Translations under genes and position numbers: made by a program | Assembly (NCBI GenBank): GCA_964567755.1 | Contig: CAZMNW010000016.1 | Span: 1 to 51,196 of the forward strand | DNA: 51,196 nt | From: DASRJW01 sp964567755 | GTDB lineage: Bacteria; Krumholzibacteriota; Krumholzibacteriia; G020349025 | Direction: 5' to 3' | The notes under the pieces: generated by a model | What the model was told of the DNA's origin: nothing | Database searches by the model: none | The model's input: only the letters and a program-made list of their open reading frames with translations | In this document: one piece after another, positions 32,379 to 41,022 of the stretch | Layout of the letters: every line of letters starts with the position of its first letter | Position numbering within the stretch: the first letter of the stretch is position 1

Positions 32379-34979
32379 TCACGGGCGACGGCCACCCGGG
32401 TCGTCGAGTCGTTGCGCCAGCGCCGCCAGTGCGCTCACGAGATCTGGCTTCGCATCCAGCACCAGGAGCAGTGGATCGCGATGCTGGCGCGCCAGACGAG
32501 CTGGCATGTTGCGCAAGGTGAACTGTCGTGGCCCGAGCCGCGCGCCGACTTCCTTCCACGTGAGCGGCGCCGACGCCGGCGCCCCGGGCAGAGGGCGGAG
32601 ACTGTAGGGGGCAACCAGGAGCTGTCCATGGCGATTCTGCAGGGTGTCGAGATAGACACGCCCGGCGCGCAAGGCAGGATTGCGCAGTGTCGTGGCGATG
32701 CTCGCGTGCTGGGATTCGATGTGCCGCGCGATGAGCTGGCCGAGCTGGCGAGATTGGTCGAAGGTGCACTGTCCTCCGAGCGGGATCAGAACATGCAGGC
32801 CGGTCGAACCCGTGGTTTTGACGAACGATGGCAGCCCGATTTCCTCGCACAAGGCGTAGATCGCGCGCGCCAGCGTCACCACGTGGGCAAACGGCGCGGT
32901 CTTCGGGTCCAGATCGAGGATGCACCAATCGGGATGTTGCAGCGTTTGCACGCGGCTCGGCCACACGTGCAACGGGATCGCGCCCATATTGGCGATGTAG
33001 AGCAAGGCCTCCTCGCTGTCGCAGACGAAGTACTCGATCTCGCGCTCCGAACTGTCGCTCCATACCCGCACGCGGCGGATCCACTCCGGCACGAACTCCG
33101 GCGCGTTCTTCTGATAGAAGCTCTTGCCGTGGATGCCATCGGGATAGCGTGTCAGAACCAAGGGCCGATCGCGCAAATAGGGCAGGAGTCGTGACGCCAC
33201 GCGCCGGTAGTAATCGATCAGCGCGCCTTTGGTGAGCCCATCTTCCGGCCAGAACACTTTTTCGAGGTTGGTGAATTGGAAAGGCTGCGGCGTCGCGCGC
33301 GCGCCGGCGCCGCTGGATGCCCCGATGACGGCCGCCTGCGTCGCGGGGGAGTCGCTTGCGCCGCTGTCGAGACCCGGTTCGGCCTTGTCGTCGCCGCGCG
33401 GGCGTGTCGCGGCGTCACGAATGCACTCGCGTGCCAGCTTGTCGTCGCGCATGCGCACGAACACCGGCGCCCGCAACAGCCCATCACGCGTGACTTCTTT
33501 GAAGTGCACTTCGGCCACGGCCTCGGGTCGGACCCACACGTGCTCGGCGTCGGCGGAAATGTTGCCCGTGCACGGGCAAACGTCTTGCCGCAACGGGTTC
33601 AGCATGGCGTGCAACGCGCGCAGTTGCTTGTCGTCGAAGCCCGTGCCGACGCGTCCGGCATAGACGAGACTCTCGTTCTCGTACAAGCCAAGATGCAAAG
33701 CACCAAACCCAGAACGCGAGCCCTTTGGTTGGGTGAAACCACAGACGACGAAGTCTCCATGATGTTCGACGACGATTTTGAGCCACTGGGGGGTCCGGCG
33801 ACCGACGTATTTGGAGTCGGCGCGCTTGGCGAGGATGCCTTCCAATCCGAGTGCGGCGACCTTGTCGAAGAAAGCGCTGCCGTGCTCGACCACGTGGTCG
33901 GCGAAGCGGAGCGGGCCGGCGCGGGGGAGTAGTAGCTGCAAGTGGCGCTTGCGCTCGACAAGCGGCAGGCCGCGCAGATCGAGCCCGGCGAAACCCAGGA
34001 GATCGAAAATGAACAGCGTCGCCGGCTGCTCGACCGTGGCGCGTTCGATGTCGTGCCGATGACGCAGCTTGCTGCGTTTCTGCAGCGCTTGGAAATCGGG
34101 CTTGCCGGCAAGGTCGAGGACCACCATTTCGCCGTCGAGGACGATGTCGTCGTAGGGCAGCCGGCGCAACGAGCGCACCAGCTCGGGGAAAAAGGCGGCG
34201 AGATCGTGGCCGTTGCGCGAGCGCAGTTTCGGCGCGCCCGCTTGGCGCGCCGCCAATGCCCGGTAGCCGTCGTACTTGAGCTCGAAGATCCAGTCGGGGG
34301 AGGCGAACGGCGCATCGGCGGTTTCGGCGAGTGTGAGATCGAGTGTGTCGACATTCAACTCGCGCGTTGCCGCACCGAGAGTCGCAAGCTCGGCCTGTGT
34401 CTGTTGCACGCGATCGTGGCCGTCACGCAACTCCTCGAGCGACAGCCCCGACAACACCGATTCTTCGCCGAACGGTGCCGCCGCCGCCTTCGACCACGCA
34501 TCCGGCTTCTTGCGCAGCAGCCACTCTTTGCCCGCGGTGCGCAACAACAGCCAGATGCCGTGAAGCTTGTAGCCGCGCAGCTCGAAGTGCAGCTTGCCGG
34601 TCGCGTCCATCTGGTCGGGGTCGTCGAGCGGCACCCACATTCCCAGATCCCAGACGATGACGGCGCCGGCACCGTATTCACCGCTGGGAATCACACCCTC
34701 GAAATCGGCGTAGTCGACGGGATGATCTTCCACCTGCACCGCGAGACGATTGACCTTGGGGTCGAGGCACGGGCCCTTGGGCACCGCCCAGGACCACAGC
34801 GTGCCGCCCCATTCCAGGCGGAAGTCGTAGTGCAGTCGGCGCGCAGCGTGCTTCTGCACACAGAAGAGCCGTGGCCGGACACGTGCGTCGCCGCCGAACG
34901 GTTCCGGGGTGCGCTGTGCCGAACGCTTGGCGCGGTACGGCTCCAGACGCCGCCTGCGGCGGCTTTCATCCTTGTTCAT
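32379..34979 (-). CDS. ligD: Multifunctional DNA ligase D (phosphoesterase-ligase-polymerase)
   Basis: This 866-residue enzyme repairs double-strand breaks with Ku (bacterial NHEJ). Domain order is 3'-phosphoesterase (about 38-170: HYDFRLEWGGTLWSWAVPKG, with His50/Asp52), ATP-dependent ligase (about 225-535: FELKYDGYRA with catalytic Lys235, and LDGEMVVLD) and primase-polymerase (about 580-866: FTNLEKVFWPEDGLTKG, DLDPKTAPF with the catalytic Asp pair, and TGSTGLHVLIPL). All catalytic residues are present. An Ala/Gly-rich linker joins ligase and polymerase. The start is the ATG at 34979; the frame continues upstream but overlaps the divergent ku gene there. Only 27 bases separate the two start codons. 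No Shine-Dalgarno sequence precedes the ATG, which suggests a leaderless or nearly leaderless mRNA. Confidence 0.94.
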   Translation of the reverse strand: MNKDESRRRRRLEPYRAKRSAQRTPEPFGGDARVRPRLFCVQKHAARRLHYDFRLEWGGTLWSWAVPKGPCLDPKVNRLAVQVEDHPVDYADFEGVIPSGEYGAGAVIVWDLGMWVPLDDPDQMDATGKLHFELRGYKLHGIWLLLRTAGKEWLLRKKPDAWSKAAAAPFGEESVLSGLSLEELRDGHDRVQQTQAELATLGAATRELNVDTLDLTLAETADAPFASPDWIFELKYDGYRALAARQAGAPKLRSRNGHDLAAFFPELVRSLRRLPYDDIVLDGEMVVLDLAGKPDFQALQKRSKLRHRHDIERATVEQPATLFIFDLLGFAGLDLRGLPLVERKRHLQLLLPRAGPLRFADHVVEHGSAFFDKVAALGLEGILAKRADSKYVGRRTPQWLKIVVEHHGDFVVCGFTQPKGSRSGFGALHLGLYENESLVYAGRVGTGFDDKQLRALHAMLNPLRQDVCPCTGNISADAEHVWVRPEAVAEVHFKEVTRDGLLRAPVFVRMRDDKLARECIRDAATRPRGDDKAEPGLDSGASDSPATQAAVIGASSGAGARATPQPFQFTNLEKVFWPEDGLTKGALIDYYRRVASRLLPYLRDRPLVLTRYPDGIHGKSFYQKNAPEFVPEWIRRVRVWSDSSEREIEYFVCDSEEALLYIANMGAIPLHVWPSRVQTLQHPDWCILDLDPKTAPFAHVVTLARAIYALCEEIGLPSFVKTTGSTGLHVLIPLGGQCTFDQSRQLGQLIARHIESQHASIATTLRNPALRAGRVYLDTLQNRHGQLLVAPYSLRPLPGAPASAPLTWKEVGARLGPRQFTLRNMPARLARQHRDPLLLVLDAKPDLVSALAALAQRLDDPGGRRP

Positions 34980-34999
34980 GGGCAAACCGGCACTATAAT
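34972..34999 (+). promoter_or_regulatory. Promoter for ku, apparently leaderless
   Basis: A perfect TATAAT (34994-34999) with TTGTTC 16 bases upstream lies just before ku. The last T is only 7 bases from the ATG at 35007, so transcription should start at or next to the start codon; no Shine-Dalgarno sequence fits. The -35 element overlaps the ligD start codon. The same AT-rich patch read on the other strand gives TATTAT, a likely -10 for ligD. Confidence 0.6.
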
Positions 35000-35006
35000 A
35001 ACACTC

Positions 35007-35888
35007 ATGGCACCACGCCCCACGGCATCCGCCACCATCTCCTTCGGGCTCGTCTCCATTCCGGTGAAGCTCTTCACCACCGTCGAGTCGTCCGAGAGCA
35101 TCTCTTTCCGCATGCTGCACCAGAAGTGTGGGTCGCCGCTCAGGTACCAGACGTGGTGCCCCAAGGACGAAGTGAAGGTGGAGCGCGACGCCACGGTCAA
35201 GGGCTACGAGTATGCCAAGGACCGCTTCGTCGTCTTCACGCCGGACGAGCTCAAGGCGCTCGAAGAAGAGGCCACCAAAGCCATCGCCATCGAAGAGTTT
35301 GTCTCCATTGCCAAGGTCGATCCGGTGTTCTTCGACAAGGCCTACTACTTGGCTCCGGAGAAGGGCGGGGAGCGCGCCTACAAGTTGCTGGCGCAGGCCA
35401 TGCAGGAGCGCGGCCTCGCCGGCCTGGCGAAATACGCGGCGCGCGGCAAGCAGTATCTGGTGATGGTACGCCCGGTGGACGATGGTCTGGTCATGCAGCA
35501 GCTGCACTATGCCAGCGAAGTGCGCGCTTTCGCTGCAGTTCCTCGACCCAAGACCGAAGTGAAGGACAGCGAGCTCAAGTTGGCACGCCAGCTCATCGAA
35601 CAGTCCATCGCCGACGAGTTCCACCCCGAAAAATACGAAGACGATGTCCACAAGCGCGTGATGGAGGTCATCCAGCAGAAGGTCGAGGGGGAAGAGATCA
35701 CCTTCGCGCCGAGCGCAGCCCCGAAGGCCCAGATCATCGACCTCATGGAGGCGCTCAAGGCCAGCCTGGCCCAGGTCGTCGACTCCAGCGACGTGCGCGC
35801 CTCGGCTTCGGCGCGCGCCCCGCGACCGGCCAAGGCGTCGCCGCGCCAGGCCGCTGCCAAGAGCGTGCGCAAGAGAGCTTCCAAATAA
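35007..35888 (+). CDS. ku: Non-homologous end-joining protein Ku
   Basis: This 293-residue homodimeric ring protein binds DNA ends and recruits LigD. The family start APRPTASATISFGLVSIPVK is clear, followed by the Ku core (CGSPLRYQTWCPKDEVKVER, GYEYAKDRFVVFTPDELKAL, VDPVFFDKAYYLAPEK, HPEKYEDDVHKRVMEVIQQK). It ends in a basic Lys/Arg/Ala-rich tail (KASPRQAAAKSVRKRASK) of the type that aids DNA binding and LigD stimulation. The ATG at 35007 is required by the family N-terminus. Neighbours are ligD, divergent across 27 bases, and a MerR-HTH/TPR gene that starts 9-36 bases downstream. Confidence 0.95.
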   Translation: MAPRPTASATISFGLVSIPVKLFTTVESSESISFRMLHQKCGSPLRYQTWCPKDEVKVERDATVKGYEYAKDRFVVFTPDELKALEEEATKAIAIEEFVSIAKVDPVFFDKAYYLAPEKGGERAYKLLAQAMQERGLAGLAKYAARGKQYLVMVRPVDDGLVMQQLHYASEVRAFAAVPRPKTEVKDSELKLARQLIEQSIADEFHPEKYEDDVHKRVMEVIQQKVEGEEITFAPSAAPKAQIIDLMEALKASLAQVVDSSDVRASASARAPRPAKASPRQAAAKSVRKRASK

Positions 35889-35903
35889 CTCACGTCTGTG
35901 CTA

Positions 35904-35925
35904 TTGGAACCGCAGGTGGTTCCAA
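35904..35925 (+). promoter_or_regulatory. Perfect inverted repeat at start of MerR-TPR gene
   Basis: TTGGAACC-GCAGGT-GGTTCCAA is an 8-bp perfect inverted repeat with a 6-base spacer, and its last base is the A of the ATG at 35925. As DNA it resembles an operator. As RNA it would form a hairpin hiding the start codon. It lies between ku and the MerR-HTH gene, which fits autoregulation. Confidence 0.5.
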
Positions 35926-36800
35926 TGCGCGAGCAACTCGAACGCCGTCGCCGGCCGCCCTTTGCGAATGGCTACACCGTTGGCGAGGCGGCGCGGCTCC
36001 TCGATCTCCCCGTGAGTCGCATCTACGGTTACGTGCGCGCCCAGTTTCTCGCGCCGCGGCTCGGGCCGCGCGGCGAGTATCGCTTCACCTTCCAGGATCT
36101 GGTCTTGATGCGCACGGCCAAGGAGCTGTCGCGGCAGCTCAAGCCTCGCCGCGTGCAACGCGCGCTCGCCAACCTGCGCCGGCAGCTGCCGCGCGGCCGC
36201 GAGCTCACGGGGCTCCGCATCCTGTCGGATGGTGAGCGCGTGGTCGTGCGTGATGGCGGTGCCACCTGGCTCCCCGAGTCGGGCCAGACGGTGTTCGATT
36301 TCGCGGTCGCCGAGCTCACCACAGGCGTCGAGCCACTGGTGCGCCGCACGGCAGAAGCGGCCCGCAGCCACGAGCACGCGCTCGCAGCCGAAGACTGGTA
36401 CGAGCTCGGCTGCGAGCTGGAGCCGGTGGACGCAGCCCAAGCGCGCGATGCCTATGCCCGCGCCCTGGCATTGGACGCGGTGCACGTCGATGCGCACGTC
36501 AACTTGGGGCGGTTGTTGCACGAAGCCGGCGACAGGCGTGGAGCCGAGTCGCACTATCGCGCCGCGCTCGCGGCCGAAGCCGAAGACTCTACCGCGGCGT
36601 TCAATCTCGGGGTCTTGCTCCAGGAAACTGGTCGCAATCTCGAAGCGGTGAACGCATACCAGCAGGCCATCCGCGCCGACCCGGGCCACGCGGACGCACA
36701 TTTCAACCTCGCGCACGTCTACGAGGAGCTCGGACGCAAGCAGGGCGCGGTGCGTCACCTGCAGATTTATCGCAACTTGGAGGGCGGCAGCTCGACCTGA
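35925..36800 (+). CDS. MerR-type HTH protein with C-terminal TPR repeats
   Basis: This 291-residue protein joins a MerR-like winged HTH (about residues 15-80: YTVGEAARLLDLPVSRIYGY, then YRFTFQDLVLMRTAKEL), a middle linker of unknown role (about 90-145) and three to four TPR units (about 150-280: AYARALALDAVHVDAHVNLG, DSTAAFNLGVLLQETGRNLE, AYQQAIRADPGHADAHFNLA). The TPR part could dimerise it or bind a partner. It follows ku on the same strand with a small gap. The frame also allows a GTG at 35898, 9 bases after the ku stop; the ATG at 35925 begins closer to the HTH but sits at the end of a perfect inverted repeat. A regulator of the repair locus is my inference only. Confidence 0.78.
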   Translation: MREQLERRRRPPFANGYTVGEAARLLDLPVSRIYGYVRAQFLAPRLGPRGEYRFTFQDLVLMRTAKELSRQLKPRRVQRALANLRRQLPRGRELTGLRILSDGERVVVRDGGATWLPESGQTVFDFAVAELTTGVEPLVRRTAEAARSHEHALAAEDWYELGCELEPVDAAQARDAYARALALDAVHVDAHVNLGRLLHEAGDRRGAESHYRAALAAEAEDSTAAFNLGVLLQETGRNLEAVNAYQQAIRADPGHADAHFNLAHVYEELGRKQGAVRHLQIYRNLEGGSST

Positions 36801-36826
36801 CGCGATCTCGAGCCAGGGGGCGAGAT

Positions 36827-37051
36827 GTGAATGGCGTCGTCGAGTCAGTGCCGCTCTCGGTCCACTTCGATCTCTTTCAACTCGACAGCGGTGGCGCCCG
36901 TGATCTCTTCGACCTCGCGCTGGCCATCGCAGGACAGGGCAGTGTGAAGAAGGACCTGCGTCTCGACCTCGAACCCACCGTCGAGATGTCGGTCGGGCCG
37001 ATCCGTTTCTCGGCTCCGGTCGGGGTGCGACGTGGGACCGTTTCGCACTGA
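36827..37051 (+). CDS. Small ORF, possible C-terminal remnant of a LEA14-like domain
   Basis: This 74-residue frame starts at a GTG and ends just before the DUF4198 gene. The sequence PLSVHFDLFQLDSGGARDLF and the later RLDLEPTVEMSVGPIRFSAP resemble the last third of a LEA14-type (water-stress) domain, which usually needs about 100 more residues in front. The frame stays open upstream into the TPR gene without another start. It could be a decayed remnant or a genuine small protein. No strong ribosome-binding site is seen. Confidence 0.35.
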   Translation: MNGVVESVPLSVHFDLFQLDSGGARDLFDLALAIAGQGSVKKDLRLDLEPTVEMSVGPIRFSAPVGVRRGTVSH

Positions 37052-37061
37052 GAGTCCCACG
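37031..37061 (+). promoter_or_regulatory. Hairpin between small ORF and DUF4198 gene
   Basis: CGTGGGAC and GTCCCACG form an 8-bp perfect stem with a 15-base loop that contains the stop codon of the small ORF. It ends 3 bases before the GGAGG site of the next gene. It lacks a T-run, so it is more likely a translational or stability element than a terminator. Confidence 0.4.
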
Positions 37062-37075
37062 TGCGGAGGAAGACG

Positions 37076-37915
37076 ATGCGAGGGTGGCTTCTTGCCGGTT
37101 TGACGGCGATCATGGCCGCAGGATTCGATGCGGCCGCGGGGCACGAGTTCTGGCTGCAACCCAAGCGATACTTCGCGGGTCGCGACGAGGCGGTGACCAT
37201 CGGTGCCTTCGTTGGCAGCGGATTCCGGGGCGAGGCCTGGGCCTACGATCCGTCGCGGGCGGTCAAGCTGGAGCTGCATGCCGGCGGACGCGTGGCGGAC
37301 CTGAAATCGGCGGCAACCCCTGGGGACGCCGTTCTGGCTCGCGTCGTCATGGCCGATGACCGCGGTGCCGTCGTCGTCTACGAGTCGAACTTTGCCCATA
37401 TCGAGCTCCCGGCGGATCGATTCGATGCGTATCTGCGCGACGAGGGGCTGGACGCGGTGCTCGCGGCGCGTGCGCTGGAAGGTCGCAGTGCTGGCCCTGG
37501 GCGCGAGCGCTATCGCCGTTGCGTCAAGACTTGGATCCAGGGCTCGCACGGTACACGCTTCCGGATGCCGGCGCTTGGTTTACCGCTCGAGATCGTGCTG
37601 CGTTCCGATCCGAACTCGAGCCCGCAAGTCGAGATCGAAGTACGTGTCGATGGGGATCCCTTGCCAGACGCCCTGGTCCGGGCATGGCATGCGCCGCTCG
37701 ATGAGGGCATGCGGCCGATGGATGCTGTACAACGTCAGCCCAGCGCTCCCACCGACCAGGGGCTCACCGATCGTCGTGGTCGCATCACGTTGCGACTCGA
37801 ACCATCGGGCGAGTGGCTCGTCAGCACGGTGCACATGGTGCCTGCGGCCGATCCGACTGATGCCGATTGGGAGAGCACCTGGGCCTCCATCACTTTCGCG
37901 GTGACATCGCGTTGA
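37076..37915 (+). CDS. Exported DUF4198-family protein
   Basis: This 279-residue protein has a signal peptide (MRGWLLAGLTAIMAAGFDAAAG) and then the family hallmark HEFWLQPKRYFAG. The middle part is beta-rich, and the C-terminal part looks like an Ig-like carboxypeptidase-regulatory fold (PQVEIEVRVDGDPLPDALVR, TDRRGRITLRLEPSGEWLVS) ending DADWESTWASITF. Members of DUF4198 are often encoded near nickel or cobalt transporters and are thought to be periplasmic metal-related proteins; no transporter is present here. The ATG at 37076 is chosen over 37061 because GGAGGA lies 6 bases upstream. It converges on the NADH dehydrogenase gene with a 15-base gap. Confidence 0.8.
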   Translation: MRGWLLAGLTAIMAAGFDAAAGHEFWLQPKRYFAGRDEAVTIGAFVGSGFRGEAWAYDPSRAVKLELHAGGRVADLKSAATPGDAVLARVVMADDRGAVVVYESNFAHIELPADRFDAYLRDEGLDAVLAARALEGRSAGPGRERYRRCVKTWIQGSHGTRFRMPALGLPLEIVLRSDPNSSPQVEIEVRVDGDPLPDALVRAWHAPLDEGMRPMDAVQRQPSAPTDQGLTDRRGRITLRLEPSGEWLVSTVHMVPAADPTDADWESTWASITFAVTSR

Positions 37916-37930
37916 CCGATGTCGAGACTG

Positions 37931-39271
37931 TCATTCCACGTCGGCAGTTCCGTCGTCGGGGACGATCTCGGGCGGCCGCTCGATCTGGAGCTCGAGCGGT
38001 GCGTCGCCGGTGATGAGCCGGGCGTCGCGGGCGTTCAGCATCCAGCTCCAGAACCAACTCAGCAACACCTGCAACCGGTTGCGGAAGCCGATGAGGAACG
38101 CGATATGAACGCCCCCCCATAGCAGCCACGCGAGGAAGCCGCTGCACTGGAACGCGCCGATCTGTACGACAGCCTTCGCCTTGCCAATGACCGCCATCGA
38201 ACCCTTGTCGCGGTACACGAACGGCTCGCGACGAGCGGGCTCGAGCCCTCTTGCGCGCCGACGCACCTCTTTGCCGATTGTCTCTCCCGCGAAGCGGCCC
38301 ATCTGCATGCCGGCCTGCGCCACGCCAGGGACCGCCTGGCCCGTGTCGGCCGATTTCGCCGCTGCCATGTCGCCGGCGACAAAGATCTCCGGGTGATCCG
38401 GGATCGAGAGGTCGGCGCCGACGATCACGCGCCCGACGCGATCGAGCGGCACACCCAGCAACCGGCCCAGCGCGCTGGCCCTCACACCGGCGGCCCAGAA
38501 GACGTTGCGCACCGCGATCGACTCGTCGCCGATCGAGATGCCTTGCGGCCTGATGTTGGTCACCATCGCGTTCACGCGCACCTCCACCCCCATGCGCTCG
38601 AGGTCGCGCTGGGCACGGGCGCTGAGCCGCGGTGGGAACGAAGGCAGCACACGGGGGCCTGCCTCGAAGAGGAGAACACGCGTCGTCCGCGTGTCGATGT
38701 GCTTGTAATCCTTGGGGATCGACTGGCCCGCGATCTCCATGATTGCGCCAGCGAGTTCGACGCCGGTCGGCCCCGCGCCGACGATGGCGAACGTCAATGC
38801 TGCGCGCCGGGCTGCGTCGCTGTCCGCGTATTCGGCGGACTCGAACGCCAGCAGGATGCGTCGCCGCAGTTCAGTGGCGTCTTCGATGCTCTTGAGCCCC
38901 GGCGCGATCGCGGCCCACTCCTCGTGGCCGAAGTACGCGTGCGTCGCGCCGGCGGCGAGAACCAGGTAGTCGTACCCGGCGTGGTCGTTCGAAAAGATCA
39001 CACGGCGGTTGGCGAGGTCGACGCCGGTGATCTCGGCCAGCCGCACTTCGCAGTTCCTCTGCCCGCGCAGCACCGCACGGATCGGGGCGCTGATGTCGGC
39101 TGGCGACAGTGATGCCGTGGCGACCTGGTAGAGCAGCGGCTGGAACAAGTGATGGTTGCGGCGGTCGATCACCATCACCGCGACTTGCACCCCGGCGAGC
39201 GCCCTGGCCGCCGCAAGACCGGCGAAGCCCCCGCCGACGATGAACACTCTGGGAAGCGGCTGCGACGTCAT
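37931..39271 (-). CDS. Type II NADH dehydrogenase / NAD(P)-FAD oxidoreductase
   Basis: This 446-residue flavoprotein moves electrons from NADH to quinone without pumping protons. The FAD-binding Rossmann motif is RVFIVGGGFAGLAAARALAG, followed by the NDH-2 signature NHHLFQPLLYQVATASLSP. The NAD-binding motif is FAIVGAGPTGVELAGAI, and the second FAD motif is HPEIFVAGDMAA, with the VPGVAQAGMQMG helix after it. The C-terminal hydrophobic stretch (FLAWLLWGGVHIAFLIGF) anchors it to the inner membrane. The ATG at 39271 overlaps the upstream glycosyltransferase stop (ATGA), so expression is coupled. The link between the two products is not obvious. Confidence 0.92.
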   Translation of the reverse strand: MTSQPLPRVFIVGGGFAGLAAARALAGVQVAVMVIDRRNHHLFQPLLYQVATASLSPADISAPIRAVLRGQRNCEVRLAEITGVDLANRRVIFSNDHAGYDYLVLAAGATHAYFGHEEWAAIAPGLKSIEDATELRRRILLAFESAEYADSDAARRAALTFAIVGAGPTGVELAGAIMEIAGQSIPKDYKHIDTRTTRVLLFEAGPRVLPSFPPRLSARAQRDLERMGVEVRVNAMVTNIRPQGISIGDESIAVRNVFWAAGVRASALGRLLGVPLDRVGRVIVGADLSIPDHPEIFVAGDMAAAKSADTGQAVPGVAQAGMQMGRFAGETIGKEVRRRARGLEPARREPFVYRDKGSMAVIGKAKAVVQIGAFQCSGFLAWLLWGGVHIAFLIGFRNRLQVLLSWFWSWMLNARDARLITGDAPLELQIERPPEIVPDDGTADVE

Positions 39272-40839
39272 GGATCCTCGGCTCCGCCGGGTTCTGTGGC
39301 GTGCTTGGACAGGCGGACGACGAAATCGTGCCGCAGAACGACATCGTGCTGCTGCCAAAAATGCCTCACTGGCTGGTATTCGGTCATATAAGTCTTCGTG
39401 CGTGTCATGACCGGGATCAAACTGGCGCCGATGATGATGTCCGGGCGGATCGTCTCGAGAGTGTAGGCGGGATCGTATTTCTCGTGTCCGGGCGTGCCTT
39501 TGCCCAGATTCGGCATTTCGAGCGCGGCGATGTGCCGGTCCGTGAGCCCCAACATGTCATGGGTGTAGAGCTTCGAGTAATAGGCCAATTGTCCCAGGGC
39601 AAAGGCGGCGAGCCGCGCGTCGGCCGGCATCGTCTGGGCGAGCCAGCGGCCGATCGAGACGCGCTCGTGGTCGGCCGCGGCGTAAGTGCGCCAGCGCGGT
39701 GCCTTCCGCACGTTCGTCGTGATGTGGAAGCTCGCAGCGATGAAGATCGCCATGAGCAGCGTCAGCGTCGCGCGGCCGCCCCGGGATCGCCAGGCACCGG
39801 TGCTCGCGCCGAGTCGCGCGAGGGTGCCGACGAAGAGCACGCTCGCAAGCGGCAGGAGCGGCGCGAAGAAGCGACCCGAGGACCAATCGCCACCGGCAGC
39901 GGCGAAGACGCACAGGTAGGCGACGACGAGCAGCACCCCGAGAGCGCTCGCGGTCTCGCGCCAGCGCCTTCGCAGCAGCAGGATGCACAGGAGAAGCGGC
40001 GCGTAGGGAACGAGGAAGTTGCGCGCCACGTAATCAGAGCCACGCAGCAGCTGATGGATGCCGCCGCCGAGCTTGGCCTGTACCGAGTTTGGCAGCAAGT
40101 ACGGACCGTAATACGCGAAGCGCCAGATCTCGTAGAACCCGATCGCCGCAACCACGATGGCTGGAAAGACGAGAGCACGCGTCGCGGGCCGGCGCGGCCG
40201 CTCGCAGGCGAGACGCACGCCGTGGAATGCGACGGCAACGAGAGCGAGGAGCACGCCTTCGGCCCGCGTGAGCGCCAGGGCGACGAACAGCAATGCCGAA
40301 CCGGCGTGCCGGTCATCGGGGCGCTCGCTCTCGACGGCGTAACGCACCCACGCCGCAAGAAGGATCAACGCGTACAGCGCGCTCTCCATCCCGGAGATGC
40401 ACCAGGCGGCGAAGTAGCCGCTCGCCGCCGGCACGAGCACAGCTGCCGCCATCGCCCCGGCGCCGCCGAGCCGGAAGACCCGGCGCACCGCCGATGCGGC
40501 GAGTCCGAGGGTTGCGATTCCCAGGACGAGGCCGAGGATTCGGGCCGGCGCGGTCAAGTCGCTCGCGATGTGGGTGATCAGCGCGAGCGCCAGGACCCAC
40601 AGAAAATTCGAGTAGCCTTCGACGCGCTCGCCGGGGTTGAACACGAGTCCGTGGCCCCGGCTCAGGTTCTCGGCGTAGCGGAAGGAGATGTACGCATCGT
40701 CGATGGCGACGTCGCCGAAGATGTGCCAGAAGTACAACGCATGCGCGACGAAGACGGCGATTGCGGCGAACACGACCAGGGCGCCGTGAATAGGGGAGAT
40801 CCCCAGTCTCTGCCTGCGGGCATGGGTGGTCGGACTCAT
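39268..40839 (-). CDS. Polytopic membrane glycosyltransferase, PMT/ArnT-like
   Basis: This 523-residue integral membrane protein has about ten to twelve hydrophobic segments. The first periplasmic loop has the catalytic signature of GT-C polyprenyl-phosphate sugar transferases: AIDDAYISFRYAENLSRGHG, then NPGERVEGYSNFLWVL. Its acidic pair probably binds metal and activates the acceptor. The soluble C-terminal part (about 400-520) faces the periplasm. It resembles ArnT-like and AftB-like enzymes that transfer sugars from lipid carriers to envelope glycans or proteins; donor and acceptor are unknown. It is the first gene of a two-gene unit with the NADH dehydrogenase and is divergent from nadA. 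Confidence 0.82.
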   Translation of the reverse strand: MSPTTHARRQRLGISPIHGALVVFAAIAVFVAHALYFWHIFGDVAIDDAYISFRYAENLSRGHGLVFNPGERVEGYSNFLWVLALALITHIASDLTAPARILGLVLGIATLGLAASAVRRVFRLGGAGAMAAAVLVPAASGYFAAWCISGMESALYALILLAAWVRYAVESERPDDRHAGSALLFVALALTRAEGVLLALVAVAFHGVRLACERPRRPATRALVFPAIVVAAIGFYEIWRFAYYGPYLLPNSVQAKLGGGIHQLLRGSDYVARNFLVPYAPLLLCILLLRRRWRETASALGVLLVVAYLCVFAAAGGDWSSGRFFAPLLPLASVLFVGTLARLGASTGAWRSRGGRATLTLLMAIFIAASFHITTNVRKAPRWRTYAAADHERVSIGRWLAQTMPADARLAAFALGQLAYYSKLYTHDMLGLTDRHIAALEMPNLGKGTPGHEKYDPAYTLETIRPDIIIGASLIPVMTRTKTYMTEYQPVRHFWQQHDVVLRHDFVVRLSKHATEPGGAEDP

Positions 40840-41022
40840 GCCGCAAGCCTACCGTGCTCAGGCCCGTAAGGCGAGCCGTGCTCCGGCCAGCTGCGTCGCT
40901 CCCTCACGGGGGCGTTCTCTCGCCGCAGTCAACGATGGGAACTCGGCTGCGGGCCCCTGCGGCGTGCGTGTGCGCGCAATCTCGTGAAGCAGTCCTGTGC
41001 TAATCTTGTGCCCGAGGAAAAT

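Noticed and set aside
33942..35006. Upstream in-frame extension of ku
   Set aside because: It is antisense to ligD, and the Ku family N-terminus begins at 35007.
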